Part shown: piece by piece, positions 41,268 through 48,789 of the stretch
Numbering within the stretch: the stretch's first letter is position 1
Layout: each line of letters begins with the position of its first letter
DNA from: Arcicella aurantiaca
Lineage (GTDB): Bacteria > Bacteroidota > Bacteroidia > Cytophagales > Spirosomataceae
Direction of reading: 5' to 3'
Assembly (NCBI RefSeq): GCF_003148625.1
Contig: NZ_QGGO01000008.1
Coordinates: 1-64,000 of the forward strand
DNA: 64,000 nucleotides
Notes under the pieces: generated by a model
Seen by the model: only the letters and a program-made list of their open reading frames with translations
Databases searched by the model: none
What the model was told of the DNA's origin: nothing
Position numbers and translations under genes: made by a program

Positions 41268-41300
41268 AAAAGCCACTCAATTTGAGTGGCTTCCGCTTTT
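41268..41300 (+). terminator. Rho-independent terminator
   Basis: AGCCACTCAAATTTGAGTGGCT-type hairpin (stem at 41271-41291) with a T-rich end; closes the methylase-esterase block. Confidence 0.75.
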
Positions 41301-41308
41301 ATGGCAAT

Positions 41309-41335
41309 ACATTAAAACCCCGCATGGCTGCCTAA
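41309..41335 (+). pseudogene. Remnant of a second dam 3' end
   Basis: Encodes TLKPRMAA-stop; the intact gene ends KLKPRMAA-stop at 39884-39910 with third-position differences. Only the last nine codons survive. The stop lies inside GCCTAAT, parallel to GCCTAAC at the intact gene. This points to replacement or deletion at a recombination junction. Confidence 0.7.
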
Positions 41336-41442
41336 TTTTCACTACCAAAATAGCCAAAACATAATTCCGCCGCAAGCGGAACTCCATGCAGGGTATATCT
41401 TCCTGCATTATGTTTTGGTAATCTATTTTGGTGAAATTAGGC
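41330..41442. repeat. 113-bp imperfect palindrome with two internal hairpins
   Basis: Outer arms GCCTAATTTTCAC and GTGAAATTAGGC, then matching CCAAAATAG and CCAAAACATAAT blocks on both sides with small unpaired insertions. Inside are TTCCGC/GCGGAA and ATGCAGG/CCTGCAT hairpins. Asymmetric palindromes of this length ending in GCCTAA(Y) and TTAGGC recall integron attC sites, and a toxin-antitoxin pair lies just beyond. It could equally be a transcriptional or nonautonomous element. Confidence 0.65.
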
Positions 41443-41494
41443 GGTGCAAAGATAGAACAAAAATTAAATCATCACATAATGAATGAAAAAATCT

Positions 41495-41502
41495 TATATT
41501 TG
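41495..41502 (+). promoter_or_regulatory. Candidate -7 box of the toxin-antitoxin operon
   Basis: TATATTTG, matching TAnnTTTG, 24 bp before the antitoxin ATG. Confidence 0.5.
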
Positions 41503-41526
41503 TTTATCAAATAAACTTTTACGACC

Positions 41527-41682
41527 ATGACAATTAAAGTACCAGCAAATGCTAAGAAAGCCGATATAGATAAAATTTTCAAAAATCTTAATCAAACAGC
41601 AAAACCTTTTAACGCAAGAGATTTTGTTGGTAAAATCAGATTTGGAACAGACCCATTAGAACTACAACGAGATTTAAGATGA
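41527..41682 (+). CDS. Antitoxin of a VapBC-like pair
   Basis: 51 residues (MTIKVPANAKKADIDKIF...). A first strand and helix suitable for DNA binding, then a C-terminal tail (DFVGKIRFGTDPLELQRDLR) of the type that wraps a PIN toxin. It overlaps the toxin start by 4 bp (ATGA), as is usual for such pairs. Would bind and inhibit the toxin and repress the operon. Confidence 0.7.
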   Translation: MTIKVPANAKKADIDKIFKNLNQTAKPFNARDFVGKIRFGTDPLELQRDLR

Positions 41683-42071
41683 TGAATCAGCAAGAATATA
41701 TTTTACTTGATACTAACTGCCTCGGTTATTTTCTGAAAGGGCAATCATTAGAATTGGACGCAGTTGGAAATAAAAACATCGTAATTTCTGAGATTACCGA
41801 AATGGAAATTCAATGTGATAAAAAAATGACGGCTCAAGATAGAGCCGTATTGAGAACCTTTTTGAAAGGAATTACAGTAGTTTACTTAAATGAAGTAATT
41901 AGAGAGCTGGCTATAAGAATTCGATTGACTACCTCAATGAAATTAATGGATTCAATTATTGCTGCTACTTCTCAATATTTAAGTTTACCAGTAATTACTA
42001 CAGATGATAGGTTTGATGCTGTAAAAACTACAAATGTGATATTATTACCAGCGATTGATAAACGTAAGTAA
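41679..42071 (+). CDS. PIN-domain toxin (VapC-like RNase)
   Basis: 130 residues. Acidic PIN residues are visible: LLDTNCLGYFL (first Asp), ITEMEI (Glu), KLMDSIIAATS (Asp) and VITTDDRF (final Asp). These coordinate the metal in PIN nucleases, which typically cut tRNA or rRNA. With its antitoxin it may stabilise the element. A bidirectional terminator follows. Confidence 0.8.
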   Translation: MMNQQEYILLDTNCLGYFLKGQSLELDAVGNKNIVISEITEMEIQCDKKMTAQDRAVLRTFLKGITVVYLNEVIRELAIRIRLTTSMKLMDSIIAATSQYLSLPVITTDDRFDAVKTTNVILLPAIDKRK

Positions 42072-42073
42072 CA

Positions 42074-42105
42074 AAAAAGCCATTCATATTTGAATGGCTT
42101 TTTTG
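42074..42105. terminator. Bidirectional terminator
   Basis: AAAAAAGCCATTCA, loop TATT, TGAATGGCTTTTTT. It serves the convergent toxin gene and the minus-strand lipoprotein gene. Confidence 0.8.
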
Positions 42106-42106
42106 T

Positions 42107-42622
42107 TTAGTTCTTAATCTTAATTCCTTTAACAGTCGATTTTGTTATTTTAGTTAAATTAAGAGAACTTCTGGAAATTAATAATCTGACTTCATAAGGA
42201 GCTTTAAGTACAAACTTTTCATCTCCATATTTGATTTCATAGTTTGATGGATTATAGTAAAGCCTGTATTCTCCATTTTTACGATTTAAGTAAAATTTCA
42301 ATGTTCTATCATTTCCTTCTTCAAAAGCAAAGTTCATAGTATCTGTGGAATCTGCCTTTAACAAACAAGGTGTTAATGAATAAAAATTAAGGATGTTAAC
42401 ACGCTTCCCATTCAATTGTTTGATTTTACCTGATTTAACAGAAACATCCGAATTTGATAATTCACGATGTAATTGAAACTGCTTTTCTGTATAAAACTGA
42501 AGTGTTTGTAATTCAATATCATCTCCAATTAATTGATTTCTTGTAGAAACGTTAAATAAAACTTTGTCGGATGTACAGCCCACTAAACTAAATGTGATTA
42601 GGATAAATAAAAGATATTTCAT
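42107..42622 (-). CDS. Lipoprotein, function unknown
   Basis: 171 residues with a lipobox (ITFSLVGC). The mature part is beta-rich and basic; no domain was recognised. It follows the PKD lipoprotein gene by 15 bp on the minus strand, opposite in direction to the main element genes, so the two are possible cargo that changes the host cell surface. Confidence 0.55.
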   Translation of the reverse strand: MKYLLFILITFSLVGCTSDKVLFNVSTRNQLIGDDIELQTLQFYTEKQFQLHRELSNSDVSVKSGKIKQLNGKRVNILNFYSLTPCLLKADSTDTMNFAFEEGNDRTLKFYLNRKNGEYRLYYNPSNYEIKYGDEKFVLKAPYEVRLLISRSSLNLTKITKSTVKGIKIKN

Positions 42623-42637
42623 AAAAGCTATTTGAAT

Positions 42638-43210
42638 TTATTTGATTAAACTAACGAAATGACAAACTCCTCCAGTAACATTTACAGTTCCTGACCAAGT
42701 AGCTCCAGTTAATATTTCTTTACAAAAATAAGAATGTGAACCTGCTTGAAGTTTGTTAAAAGAGGCTGAATAAACATTACCACAATCTGGAGTAGAACTA
42801 AAATAGTACTCTCCACTAATTAAGCCACTATATTTATTATCAAGAGTAACAGTTACTGTACTTTTTCCCGTAGGATATGCTCGATAAATAGTCAATGATG
42901 CTGTTCTATTATTAATTGGTATTGATTTTACAACAACATCACTCTGACCAGAAGCATCCTTTGCCGTTAAACTTACTTGGTAATTGCCATTTCTACTGAA
43001 TTGATAATCAAATGAGGTAGATGTTTTTTTTGAATTATCAATGAGCCACTCTGTTGTAGTAGCATTTGTTGATACACTTCTAAAATTAACTAATCCTTCA
43101 TCGTTTATTGTATAAGTAAATTCTGCTTTCGGAGCTGGTGTTGCATCTTTTGTTTTACAACTATTTAGAGCAATAGCAATAAGTAAAAATAATAGTGTAA
43201 TCTTTTTCAT
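42638..43210 (-). CDS. PKD-domain lipoprotein
   Basis: 190 residues with a lipobox (IAIALNSC). Residues about 30-100 resemble a PKD domain (FTYTINDEGLVNFRSVSTNA then TEWLIDN, FDYQFSRNGNYQVSLTAKDA). Such domains serve as surface spacers or binders in Bacteroidota. A TAnnTTTG-type box lies 33 bp upstream of the ATG, adjoining the third att-like site. Confidence 0.7.
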   Translation of the reverse strand: MKKITLLFLLIAIALNSCKTKDATPAPKAEFTYTINDEGLVNFRSVSTNATTTEWLIDNSKKTSTSFDYQFSRNGNYQVSLTAKDASGQSDVVVKSIPINNRTASLTIYRAYPTGKSTVTVTLDNKYSGLISGEYYFSSTPDCGNVYSASFNKLQAGSHSYFCKEILTGATWSGTVNVTGGVCHFVSLIK

Positions 43211-43242
43211 GGTGAATTTGTTTAAGTGTTTAAAATTATTTG

Positions 43243-43250
43243 CAAAGATA
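43243..43250 (-). promoter_or_regulatory. Candidate -7 box of the lipoprotein operon
   Basis: On the minus strand it reads TATCTTTG (TAnnTTTG). A -33 element would fall within the att-like repeat at 43269-43290, so recombination there could change this promoter. Confidence 0.45.
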
Positions 43251-43268
43251 GTTTCGTATTTGAGAACT

Positions 43269-43290
43269 CTTTAGCGTAGAATTACCTAAT
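43269..43290. repeat. Att-like direct repeat, copy 3 (right end of the 33-kb element)
   Basis: Identical over 22 bp to 7540-7561. It lies 11 bp beyond the stop codon of the tyrosine recombinase, which is thus outside the interval 10010-43290. The dyad TTAG-C-GTA/TAC-CTAA is intact. Confidence 0.65.
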
Positions 43291-43301
43291 CGAAATATAA
43301 A

Positions 43302-44540
43302 TTAGGCTCTTTCTCCCAAGAACTCATTGTGCAGTTGAACCATGTCAATTTCTAAGTAGTTTACGAGTTCTCTGGTGGAAGTCCAGCCCGCAATGGCTGC
43401 TATTGAACTTTCTCTCATTCCGCCAAAATTATACTTTAGCGAAATTCCCGAACTTCTACCACATTTTGAGGATACATTTAGTTTGATGTCTGCTTTGGCA
43501 CAGGCTTGTTTAATGTAGCGATTGATAGTAGTTTGCTTGGTATGAGGCATTTGTTCAATAGAACCGTATTTCTCGATGATTTTAAGGGCTGTTTCAGATA
43601 GTGGAATGACTTGTATTTGATTATTCTCTTCAATTCTTTTAACACGAGGCTTTATAATCCAAACTTGTCCGTTGTCATATTTGGTAATATTTTCTGAGGT
43701 AGTTTCTAAATAGTCGCCAACGTGCATAAAGGTTTCACGCATGAACAGAAGTACATCAAGGTATTTAAGCTCCGTATTTGAGAGCAATGGTCTTATTTTT
43801 TCAAGTTTATCATAGTCTTCCTGACGGAGCGTTTTCACGGTTCGTTTTGGCTCAGGTTTAATCTTGTAGGTTTCTGCAAAGTTGACTTTAATCAATTTGT
43901 TACTTTTGGCAAAAGTCATAACCGTTTTTACAAGTTTTACGTGTTTTGTAGCGTATGCTTGCCCACGTCCAGTTTGTGTAAGATAATTATCAAGGAGTTC
44001 ACACATTCGTGCATCAAAGTCAGCCACAGGAATACCTGTCTTCTTAGTATTTTTTAGAAACTCAACAATGTTTTTTTGACGTTTCTGATATGTTCTCCAA
44101 GTGGACTCTTCAATGTTCGCCTGAGATTTTGTCATCTTTGGCTTCCTTATTTTGTAAAACTGCTCATCAATATATTCTTGTAGAACGGTTAGGAAGGTCT
44201 TTTTGAACCGTTCACTAACGGTAGTCATTTCTATTAATTCATCGCCCGTAAAAGGCTCGTTCAAAACTTCCTTAATTAGCTTATTTTGTTCTAAAATATC
44301 GCTTATCTGCTTAATTTTAAGGTTTCTTGATACGGCATCTTTACCGATAAACTGTTTGTTGTAGGCATCCCATTCGTTGATGTGGCAGGATATTGCAGTG
44401 GATTTTTCTTTTGTTTTTCTATTACCCAGCATCAGGTAATAATAAATAGAGCCGAAACCTTGATTTTTCTTCGCTGAGGTTTGCGAATACTTGAAATAAA
44501 AGGAGATTTTCATTGGGTTGTAAGGAGTGTTGTAGGGCAT
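43302..44540 (-). CDS. Tyrosine recombinase with atypical active site
   Basis: 412 residues from ATG 44540 (MPYNTPYNPM). An N-terminal arm-binding region (about 10-60) and SAM-like core-binding domain (about 115-225) are followed by the catalytic domain. The nucleophile Tyr395 (VNYLEI) and the second Arg (R362 in KCGR) are present, and spacing fits the family. The first Arg of the usual R-x-S-D motif is replaced by His273 (HVGD), the His of HxxR by Lys359, and the GH His by Trp386. Trp occurs naturally at the last position in some recombinases, but loss of the first Arg is unusual. It may be inactive, or a divergent type. Confidence 0.75.
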   Translation of the reverse strand: MPYNTPYNPMKISFYFKYSQTSAKKNQGFGSIYYYLMLGNRKTKEKSTAISCHINEWDAYNKQFIGKDAVSRNLKIKQISDILEQNKLIKEVLNEPFTGDELIEMTTVSERFKKTFLTVLQEYIDEQFYKIRKPKMTKSQANIEESTWRTYQKRQKNIVEFLKNTKKTGIPVADFDARMCELLDNYLTQTGRGQAYATKHVKLVKTVMTFAKSNKLIKVNFAETYKIKPEPKRTVKTLRQEDYDKLEKIRPLLSNTELKYLDVLLFMRETFMHVGDYLETTSENITKYDNGQVWIIKPRVKRIEENNQIQVIPLSETALKIIEKYGSIEQMPHTKQTTINRYIKQACAKADIKLNVSSKCGRSSGISLKYNFGGMRESSIAAIAGWTSTRELVNYLEIDMVQLHNEFLGERA

Positions 44541-44726
44541 AATTATTAGGGTTTTTTGTGTGGATTTTTTTAACAAAAACCAAAACAATGCCGTGTTAAT
44601 AGAAATTATTTGATTAATAGAAATGTCGATACGATTAGATGGTTTCGCTATACGAATTAGAGTTAATCTTTATACGAAACTCAATATTCTCGGTACGAAT
44701 GAACAGAAGGGCGAAAAGAAGACAAA

Positions 44727-44774
44727 TAAAAAAGGTTCTGAAATGCAATTAAGCATTAATCAGAACCTTTTTTG
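44727..44774. terminator. Terminator downstream of the tRNA-Lys genes
   Basis: AAAAAAGGTTCTG and CAGAACCTTTTTTG pair, with an inner loop of about 20 bases. Positioned to end the leftward tRNA transcript. Confidence 0.7.
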
Positions 44775-44794
44775 TGTACTAAAAACCTTAGAAG

Positions 44795-44867
44795 TGATCC
44801 CGCTGGGATTCGAACCCAGGACCCATACATTAAAAGTGTATTGCTCTACCAGCTGAGCTACGGAATC
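44795..44867 (-). tRNA. tRNA-Lys (anticodon TTT), distal copy
   Basis: 73 bases on the minus strand. Acceptor GATTCCG pairs with CGGGATC, anticodon loop CTTTTAA with TTT, and T-arm GGTTCGAATCC. The 3' CCA is not encoded. The body is identical to the second copy about 84 bp away. Confidence 0.95.
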
Positions 44868-44951
44868 TTCAAACGCTGCATTAGATGCTTAGTTTGTATA
44901 TATAAAGTGTGTCCTCTGACACGAAGGGAGTGTTACTATTTGTAACCCTCG

Positions 44952-45024
44952 TGATCCCGCTGGGATTCGAACCCAGGACCCATACATTAAAAGTGTATTG
45001 CTCTACCAGCTGAGCTACGGAATC
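44952..45024 (-). tRNA. tRNA-Lys (anticodon TTT), proximal copy
   Basis: 73 bases on the minus strand, same cloverleaf as the copy at 44795. Probably transcribed together, leftwards, from a promoter near 45040-45100. Confidence 0.95.
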
Positions 45025-45119
45025 ATTGCTTTTCTCGAAATAACTGACTTAAACTTCTTTTGTTTTTGTCATTTTGTTTTCCTTAATTGCGGTGCAAAAC
45101 TACGAATTTATAAAACACG

Positions 45120-45857
45120 ATGCAAGCTAACTATCTAAAAAAAATCATATTTTTTTTAACTTTTTTTCTTACCTCTCTGCAACTTGCTAAAAGTCAGAGT
45201 GATGCTACAACGTTACGACGTGCAGATTCTTTATATAAATTTGCGAATTTCTTTTCGGCAGAGCCAATTTTTGAACAAAATCTCCAAAATTTAAAAAATC
45301 CGTCGAGTAACTTTTTTTTGAAATTGGCATCTATAAAAGAAAAAAAAGGTGATTTTTTGAAAACACTCTACTATTTAAACAAGGCTTATGAGCAAAAACC
45401 CTCTCAAAAAGTCCTACTGAAATTGAATGAAATTGGTACTTCTCATGAATTGAAAGGGTATGAATTGAACGATTTTAACTTCTTAATTTTGTTTTACAAA
45501 CAATATTCAGGTTTCTTGGTGGCTTTACTTATGGTTTTGGGGATATATATCTTTGTGATATTATTCACTAAAAAATACAAAAGGCAGTATATACCGCTTA
45601 ATCAAAAAATATTTTTATGGGTGTATTTATTGGGTATTGGATTACTTTTGAATTTACCTGACAAGTATCACCAAGGTATTATAAATCGTGATGGTGTTTA
45701 CTTACGTTCTGAACCTTCTGCGGGTGCTGAAATTGCTGAAAGTATTGACAAGGGACATCGACTAAATGTGATAGGAGGGAATGATATTTGGAAAAGGGTA
45801 ATTTGGAATGATAAATTTTTATACATTAAAGAGAGCGATATCTGGCTCGTTGAATAA
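45120..45857 (+). CDS. Membrane protein with TPR-like and SH3-like regions (BatE-like layout)
   Basis: 245 residues: a signal peptide (IIFFLTFFLTSLQLAKSQ), a TPR-like helical region (about 30-110), two transmembrane helices (about 135-155 and 168-185), and an SH3-like C-terminus (NRDGVYLRSEPSAGAEIAES). This order occurs in BatE-type proteins of Bacteroidota, but no other bat genes are adjacent. Likely an envelope protein sensing or binding wall material. Confidence 0.6.
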   Translation: MQANYLKKIIFFLTFFLTSLQLAKSQSDATTLRRADSLYKFANFFSAEPIFEQNLQNLKNPSSNFFLKLASIKEKKGDFLKTLYYLNKAYEQKPSQKVLLKLNEIGTSHELKGYELNDFNFLILFYKQYSGFLVALLMVLGIYIFVILFTKKYKRQYIPLNQKIFLWVYLLGIGLLLNLPDKYHQGIINRDGVYLRSEPSAGAEIAESIDKGHRLNVIGGNDIWKRVIWNDKFLYIKESDIWLVE

Positions 45858-45872
45858 TTTTGAAAGGCAAGT

Positions 45873-46733
45873 TTGATGATGAAGAAAATTGCCTCAGTTA
45901 TTATGAATATATTTTTACGATTAAAAAATGGATTGCTTTTAAGTTTTTACGTTTTCTTACTTTCTGCTTGTATGCAGAACTTTAAATTTAATGACACCGC
46001 AATTTCTCAATATTATCAAAATAAGGAATACTTACCATCATTTGCTTTTTCTGATACACTAAACCATACAATTCATTACGCTTTTTCAAAGAATACTGAT
46101 AAACCGATATTAATGCTCATTCATGGAGCTCCGGGGGCTTGGTTTGGTTATAAGGAGTTTTTTAAGGATAGTCTTTTGTTGAAGAAGTTTCAAATTGTTG
46201 CCCCAGACCGTGCAGGGTACAATAAATCAGGAGTTGGAGAAACATCTATTGCTTTACAGGCTAATTTATTGAAACCGCTGATTTCTTCCCACCAAAGACG
46301 AGTTGTGGTCTTAGGACGCTCGTATGGAGCTCCAATTGCAGCCAAATTGGCAATGGACAATCCCAAATTGGTAGATGAACTTATTTTGGTCGCTCCAGCT
46401 TGTGACCCTCAAAAAGAAAAGTTTTGGTGGTTTTCTAAACCTGTGAATTCAAAATTTGCTCGTTTTTTCTTACCAAAATATGCAAATAGGGCAAGTGATG
46501 AAAAATTTGCTCATCGGAGGGAATTGGAAAAACTCGCTCAAGATTGGAATAAAATAAAATGCCCTGTAACTATTTTACAGGGCGGAAAAGATTGGATTAT
46601 AGAACCATCAAATGGAAAATATGTAGATTCTGTACTGAATACACCGAGACGTTTTATTTTTCTACCAGAAAATGGACATTTGATTACTTCAGAAAGATAT
46701 GAGCTAATTCGAGATATTTTATTGGAACTTTAA
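45873..46733 (+). CDS. Alpha/beta-hydrolase lipoprotein
   Basis: 286 residues. A lipobox-like end of the signal peptide (LLSACMQ) suggests an outer- or periplasmic-membrane lipoprotein. HGAPGAWFGYKEF is the oxyanion-hole region, LGRSYGAP the nucleophile elbow (G-x-S-x-G), and GGKDWI and ENGHLI supply Asp and His. Substrate unknown. Convergent with the LytTR regulator gene. Confidence 0.75.
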   Translation: MMMKKIASVIMNIFLRLKNGLLLSFYVFLLSACMQNFKFNDTAISQYYQNKEYLPSFAFSDTLNHTIHYAFSKNTDKPILMLIHGAPGAWFGYKEFFKDSLLLKKFQIVAPDRAGYNKSGVGETSIALQANLLKPLISSHQRRVVVLGRSYGAPIAAKLAMDNPKLVDELILVAPACDPQKEKFWWFSKPVNSKFARFFLPKYANRASDEKFAHRRELEKLAQDWNKIKCPVTILQGGKDWIIEPSNGKYVDSVLNTPRRFIFLPENGHLITSERYELIRDILLEL

Positions 46734-46742
46734 CTTTAGTAC

Positions 46743-47480
46743 TTATTTGCTCAAATTTGACGCATCAATAAACTCTTTAAACGTTTTTCTGTAAGTGTCA
46801 CTAATTGGAATGAAAACTGAACTAATTTGTACTTTTTCTTTTTCAATGGCTTCAATGGCTTCAAAAGCAACGATAAATGAGTTGTGAATGCGAATAAATT
46901 TATTTTCGGGTAATTCCTCCTCCAAAGTTTTTAAACGCTGTAACGTAACAACTTTCTGCGTGCGTGTGTGTATGGTTACGTAGTCTTTTAAACCTTCTAC
47001 GTACAGAATATCATTAAGCTTGATTTTAACTAATTTTGTGCCGTCTTTTACAAAAATGAATGGCTGTACGCCATCTGGAGGACTAACAACTTTCTCCTGA
47101 ATTATCGTATTTGAAGTAACATTGCTCAATCTTGCATGAGCTTTTTCTACTGCTTTTAAAAAACGTTCAAAAGTGATAGGCTTTAATAAATAATCCATCA
47201 CATCATGTTCGTATCCTTCTAAAGCATATTCGGAGTATGCAGTTGTTAGAATGACTAATGGTTTTTTTTGAAGAATCTTTAAAAGTGTAATTCCCGTAAT
47301 TTCAGGCATTTGTACATCCAAAAATAACAAATCTACGGTATTTTCTCTCAAAAAATCAATCGCTTCTAATGGATTTGAACACGCTTGGAGCAAATTCAAA
47401 TAAGGTATTTTCTCAATGTATGCAGTCATTAGATTTCTTGCTAACGGCTCATCTTCGACTACCAAACAATTAATTTTCAT
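46743..47480 (-). CDS. LytTR-family response regulator
   Basis: 245 residues. A receiver domain (1-120) with VEDEP, phospho-acceptor Asp in LLFLDVQMPE and Lys in YLLKPI is followed by a LytTR DNA-binding domain (about 140-240; YVEGLKDYVTIHT, FIRIHNSFIV). The start overlaps the histidine-kinase stop by 4 bp, making a coupled two-component operon. It likely regulates a nearby gene such as the divergent outer-membrane receptor; no target site was identified. Confidence 0.85.
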   Translation of the reverse strand: MKINCLVVEDEPLARNLMTAYIEKIPYLNLLQACSNPLEAIDFLRENTVDLLFLDVQMPEITGITLLKILQKKPLVILTTAYSEYALEGYEHDVMDYLLKPITFERFLKAVEKAHARLSNVTSNTIIQEKVVSPPDGVQPFIFVKDGTKLVKIKLNDILYVEGLKDYVTIHTRTQKVVTLQRLKTLEEELPENKFIRIHNSFIVAFEAIEAIEKEKVQISSVFIPISDTYRKTFKEFIDASNLSK

Positions 47481-48544
47481 ATCAAATTCAAGTTTAAAGT
47501 AACTGAATAATTTTGCGGGTTATCCTCCACATTTAATGTGTAATTATCTGGATAACTCAAATCTAATCTGCGTTGTAAGTTTATTAAACCTATTCCAGAT
47601 TTTTCTTCATTATTGGTATTCTTGGGTATTTTTGAGTTTTCAACCTTATAAATACAATTGTTGCCTTCAAATTTAATCGAAATATTTACCCATGCTTCTT
47701 TTGCGTTGTTACTTACGCCATGTTTAAAGGCATTTTCCAAGAAAGCTATAAAAATCAGAGGAACAATTGAATGTCTATCGGTATTTCCTTGCACTTCAAA
47801 TTGAATAGGAATTTGATTGTTTAATCTTAATTTTTCTAAACTTATATAATTTTCCATGTACTCAATTTCCTTAGAAACAGGCACTTTCGCATGATTTGAG
47901 TCATAAATCATGTAACGCATCATTTGGGAAAGTTTGGCAATAACTTCGGTTGTATTGGGCGAATTGGTAAATGCCAAATAGTATAAATTATTGAGAGTAT
48001 TGAACAAGAAATGAGGGTTGATTTGTGCTTTAAGAAAGCGTAATTCTGCTGTAAGTTTTTCGTTTTCTACCTCTTTTCTTTTTGCTTCTAATTCAAACCA
48101 ATCTTCTGCAAACTTCAACATTCCAACGAAAATGACAATAAAAAGCGAGCTTGAAAATGACTGTACAATAAATTTTGTACTGTACAGAAAACCGTGTCGT
48201 CCGTCATCATAACAGAGATAAATGTATCTTTTTACGTAAATGAGGAATAAAATCAAGACCACGAAAGGAATGATGTATTCAAGTAAATACCTGCCCATAT
48301 TTTTATTTTTCAGGAAACGTGGTAAAAAATAAAAATAGTTTAGATAACTCGCCAAAACCATCGTAAATACTTGAGCTGTGGCATCAGCAAAAGCTCTTGG
48401 GTAATCAGGTTCTTCGCCATGCCGAGAGAATGTGATTTGATAGAAAAAGAATGAAGAATATACACACCAAAAAGCAAGGTGTAATAAGAAAACTCTATAT
48501 CGTTGAATGAAAACTTGCATATCGTTTTTGTAATTATCACTCAA
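47477..48544 (-). CDS. LytS-like sensor histidine kinase
   Basis: 355 residues. Four hydrophobic helices span residues 10-150, then a coiled coil, then the His_kinase domain with INPHFLFNTLNNL (phospho-accepting His). The ATPase part contains FLENAFKHG and GIGLINLQRRL. No extracytoplasmic sensor domain is visible, so the signal is probably sensed in the membrane. Overlaps the regulator gene. Confidence 0.85.
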   Translation of the reverse strand: MSDNYKNDMQVFIQRYRVFLLHLAFWCVYSSFFFYQITFSRHGEEPDYPRAFADATAQVFTMVLASYLNYFYFLPRFLKNKNMGRYLLEYIIPFVVLILFLIYVKRYIYLCYDDGRHGFLYSTKFIVQSFSSSLFIVIFVGMLKFAEDWFELEAKRKEVENEKLTAELRFLKAQINPHFLFNTLNNLYYLAFTNSPNTTEVIAKLSQMMRYMIYDSNHAKVPVSKEIEYMENYISLEKLRLNNQIPIQFEVQGNTDRHSIVPLIFIAFLENAFKHGVSNNAKEAWVNISIKFEGNNCIYKVENSKIPKNTNNEEKSGIGLINLQRRLDLSYPDNYTLNVEDNPQNYSVTLNLNLI

Positions 48545-48789
48545 AGGACTGCATTATTTTAGAAAAAAACATACTTTTTGGTTTTGATTTGACTCATTTT
48601 GGGATGTTTTTCTACTAATCTACCTCCTTTTTCGATAATTGGATTCATTTATTCGGCAAATCGGCAATACGAGTTTATAAGCCTGTTTGTCGAATAGTAT
48701 TGCTGAACTATATAATACTAAAAAGAATGTAATTTTTTATGATTTGCTTTGTTCCAGATTTTACAGTAGAACATAAAAAAATCAAAAAT
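48545..48789. other. Intergenic region before the outer-membrane receptor gene
   Basis: Divergent promoter region between the histidine kinase and the receptor gene. No clear operator or hairpin was identified. Confidence 0.4.

Noticed and set aside
1203-41442. A complete integron
   Set aside because: Core-site-like heptamers and palindromes occur at several places, but no integron-type integrase with its additional domain was found and the far ends do not fit attC consistently. Kept only as a hypothesis.
10010-43290. Ordinary tailed prophage
   Set aside because: Fibre-like and wall-hydrolase genes are present, but no terminase, portal, major tail or tape-measure gene was recognised in any frame; a 33-kb tailed phage should show several of these.
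44795-45024. tRNA-Lys as the integration target of the 33-kb element
   Set aside because: No fragment of the tRNA 3' end recurs at 7540, 10010 or 43269, and both tRNA copies and their terminator are intact. The repeated 22-bp core fits the boundaries better.
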